Shown: positions 63,190 through 64,000 of the stretch, one piece after another
Numbering within the stretch: position 1 is the first letter of the stretch
How the letters are laid out: every line of letters begins with the position of its first letter
From: Bacteroidia bacterium
GTDB taxonomy: Bacteria > Bacteroidota > Bacteroidia > B-17B0 > Aurantibacillaceae
Assembly: GCA_022841465.1 (NCBI GenBank)
Contig: JALHRL010000002.1
Location: 124,001 to 188,000 of the forward strand
Direction of reading: 5' to 3'
DNA length: 64,000 nt
Notes under the pieces: generated by a model
Seen by the model: only the letters and a program-made list of their open reading frames with translations
Told to the model about the DNA's origin: nothing
The model's database searches: none
Position numbers and translations under genes: made by a program

Positions 63190-63948
63190 CTAAAGCTCTT
63201 CCATGTAGTTTATAAACTTTCGCATTGCTTCTTTTTTTGGTTCATCAAGCGGGTAACTTATTCTGTTTTTTAAATAATTTGATAGGTTGTAATTTTTAAC
63301 TATTTCATCGGGTATAATTTCTGCTAAAGCTTCATCAATATTATCTATGCCTTGTTTTAAAACGCTATTAAATTCACTTAAAAAAAGTTCGTTTATTTTT
63401 TTATTACTAACCCAGGCCGCAAATACAAAGGGTAAATGGGTAAATTTATACCACTCTTCTGCTAAATCGTATTGGTATTTATAGCTGCCATTTAATTCAA
63501 ATGTTCTATCGCCAATAACAACAGAAGCCTTTGTTCCTTTTGTTTCTTTTTCAAATCCCGGAAAAGCATTTACAAAATGGGGATTAATTTTCCAGAAAAA
63601 TTTGCACAATACCTTTGTAAGATTTATAGATGAAAGCGATTGATAATCTAAAACAATGGTTTCCATTTCATTTAGCGGAACATCGCTATACAGCATCACG
63701 CTATCTACCTTTTTAAATGCGCCAATACAATAATTGCTAACTACCTCAAAAGTAGGAAACTCGGCAAGCAAAGCAACCGGAACCAAAGCAATATCCACCT
63801 GATTAAACTTTAATTTTTGTGCACAAATACTGGGAATGTCTTCCTGAAGATCTATTTTATTAAGCACCTCGCTTTTTTTAAGTGCCCATCTAAAAGGCAA
63901 AGTGTTGGTATAACTAACTATGGATATTTTTACTTTTTTATTGTTCAA
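63190..63948 (-). CDS. mqnA: Chorismate dehydratase, menaquinone (futalosine) pathway
   Basis: 252 aa. The N-terminus ISIVSYTNTLPFRWAL (about 9-24) is the MqnA signature, DIALVPVALLAEFPTF near 52 and VVIGDRTFELN near 143 follow, and THLPFVFAAWVSNK near 171 is the conserved substrate-site block. MqnA dehydrates chorismate to 3-enolpyruvylbenzoate, the first step of the futalosine route to menaquinone. No mqnB/C/D is in the window. It is followed by the orphan PstS-like gene with a 106-nt gap. Confidence 0.92.
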   Translation of the reverse strand: MNNKKVKISIVSYTNTLPFRWALKKSEVLNKIDLQEDIPSICAQKLKFNQVDIALVPVALLAEFPTFEVVSNYCIGAFKKVDSVMLYSDVPLNEMETIVLDYQSLSSINLTKVLCKFFWKINPHFVNAFPGFEKETKGTKASVVIGDRTFELNGSYKYQYDLAEEWYKFTHLPFVFAAWVSNKKINELFLSEFNSVLKQGIDNIDEALAEIIPDEIVKNYNLSNYLKNRISYPLDEPKKEAMRKFINYMEEL

Positions 63949-64000
63949 AACGCTTGCAAAAATAAGAAGAATGAATCAGTAAATAAACTTTAATTTTGAT

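Overview
The window looks like chromosomal DNA of a low-GC member of the Bacteroidota. The main signs are a type IX secretion C-terminal sorting domain (55903-59250), TPR and SpoIIE-type signalling proteins, a Bacteroidota-style arginine decarboxylase, DUF4286 and DUF2304 proteins, an AT-rich base composition, few Shine-Dalgarno sequences and several TTG starts. Genus and order cannot be fixed from the sequence alone. Genes are densely packed with many 1-20 nt overlaps. I see no tRNA, rRNA, CRISPR array, insertion sequence or prophage.

Layout. 1-9780 (minus strand) holds the start of lemA and two adjacent SpoIIE-family phosphatases. One is a 648-aa membrane TPR protein; the other is a 2497-aa soluble protein with TPRs, ten tandem GAF domains and a phosphatase. 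9992-12986 carries gcvP and a 44-aa glycine-rich hydrophobic protein just downstream. 13313-16731 (plus) is an ECF sigma factor, a one-TM protein and a TMTC-like membrane TPR protein with EF-hand-like loops. 16830-19454 (minus) is a tandem CbxX-type AAA protein. 19574-25820 (plus) runs through an exonuclease, thioesterase, gpsA, PAP2-like protein, epimerase, deoxynucleoside kinase, SiaB-like kinase and glycosyltransferase. 25805-26889 (minus) is rsmA and a DUF4286 gene.

27012-33588 (plus) is a tight run of tyrS, rpoN, an acyltransferase-3, an MBOAT and an AlgX/AlgJ-like protein. 33592-44326 (minus) runs from a class A PBP through scoA, an MBOAT/SGNH-like pair, scoB, a lipoprotein, two GT-C proteins, a GT2 and a DUF2304 protein. 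Here the two CoA-transferase subunit genes are split by an O-acylation pair. 44449-45414 (plus) is a tandem pair of small secreted paralogues of unknown function.

45461-49159 covers an enoyl-CoA hydratase-like gene, a DUF1569 gene, arginase, and a divergent arginine decarboxylase. 49170-49232 is a 7-bp tandem repeat. 49270-53027 (minus) holds an orphan histidine kinase, a SlyD-like isomerase and an ALDH7-type dehydrogenase. 53268-55259 is a third SpoIIE phosphatase with a membrane sensor. 55262-55726 is a VOC protein. 55903-59250 is the large T9SS-exported protein. 59376-62185 (plus) is a phosphoesterase/glycosyltransferase/lipid-kinase cassette. 62193-63948 (minus) is an orphan PstS-like lipoprotein and mqnA.

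How they work together. The strongest theme is stress-type partner-switch signalling: three SpoIIE phosphatases with different input modules plus one SiaB-like kinase. The second theme is cell-envelope and glycan work: PBP1A, two MBOAT/SGNH-like O-acylation modules, GT-C, GT2 and GT4 enzymes, and the lipid cassette. The rest is largely housekeeping metabolism. The most unusual single object is the ten-GAF phosphatase, whose linkers alternate between two lengths differing by one coiled-coil heptad.
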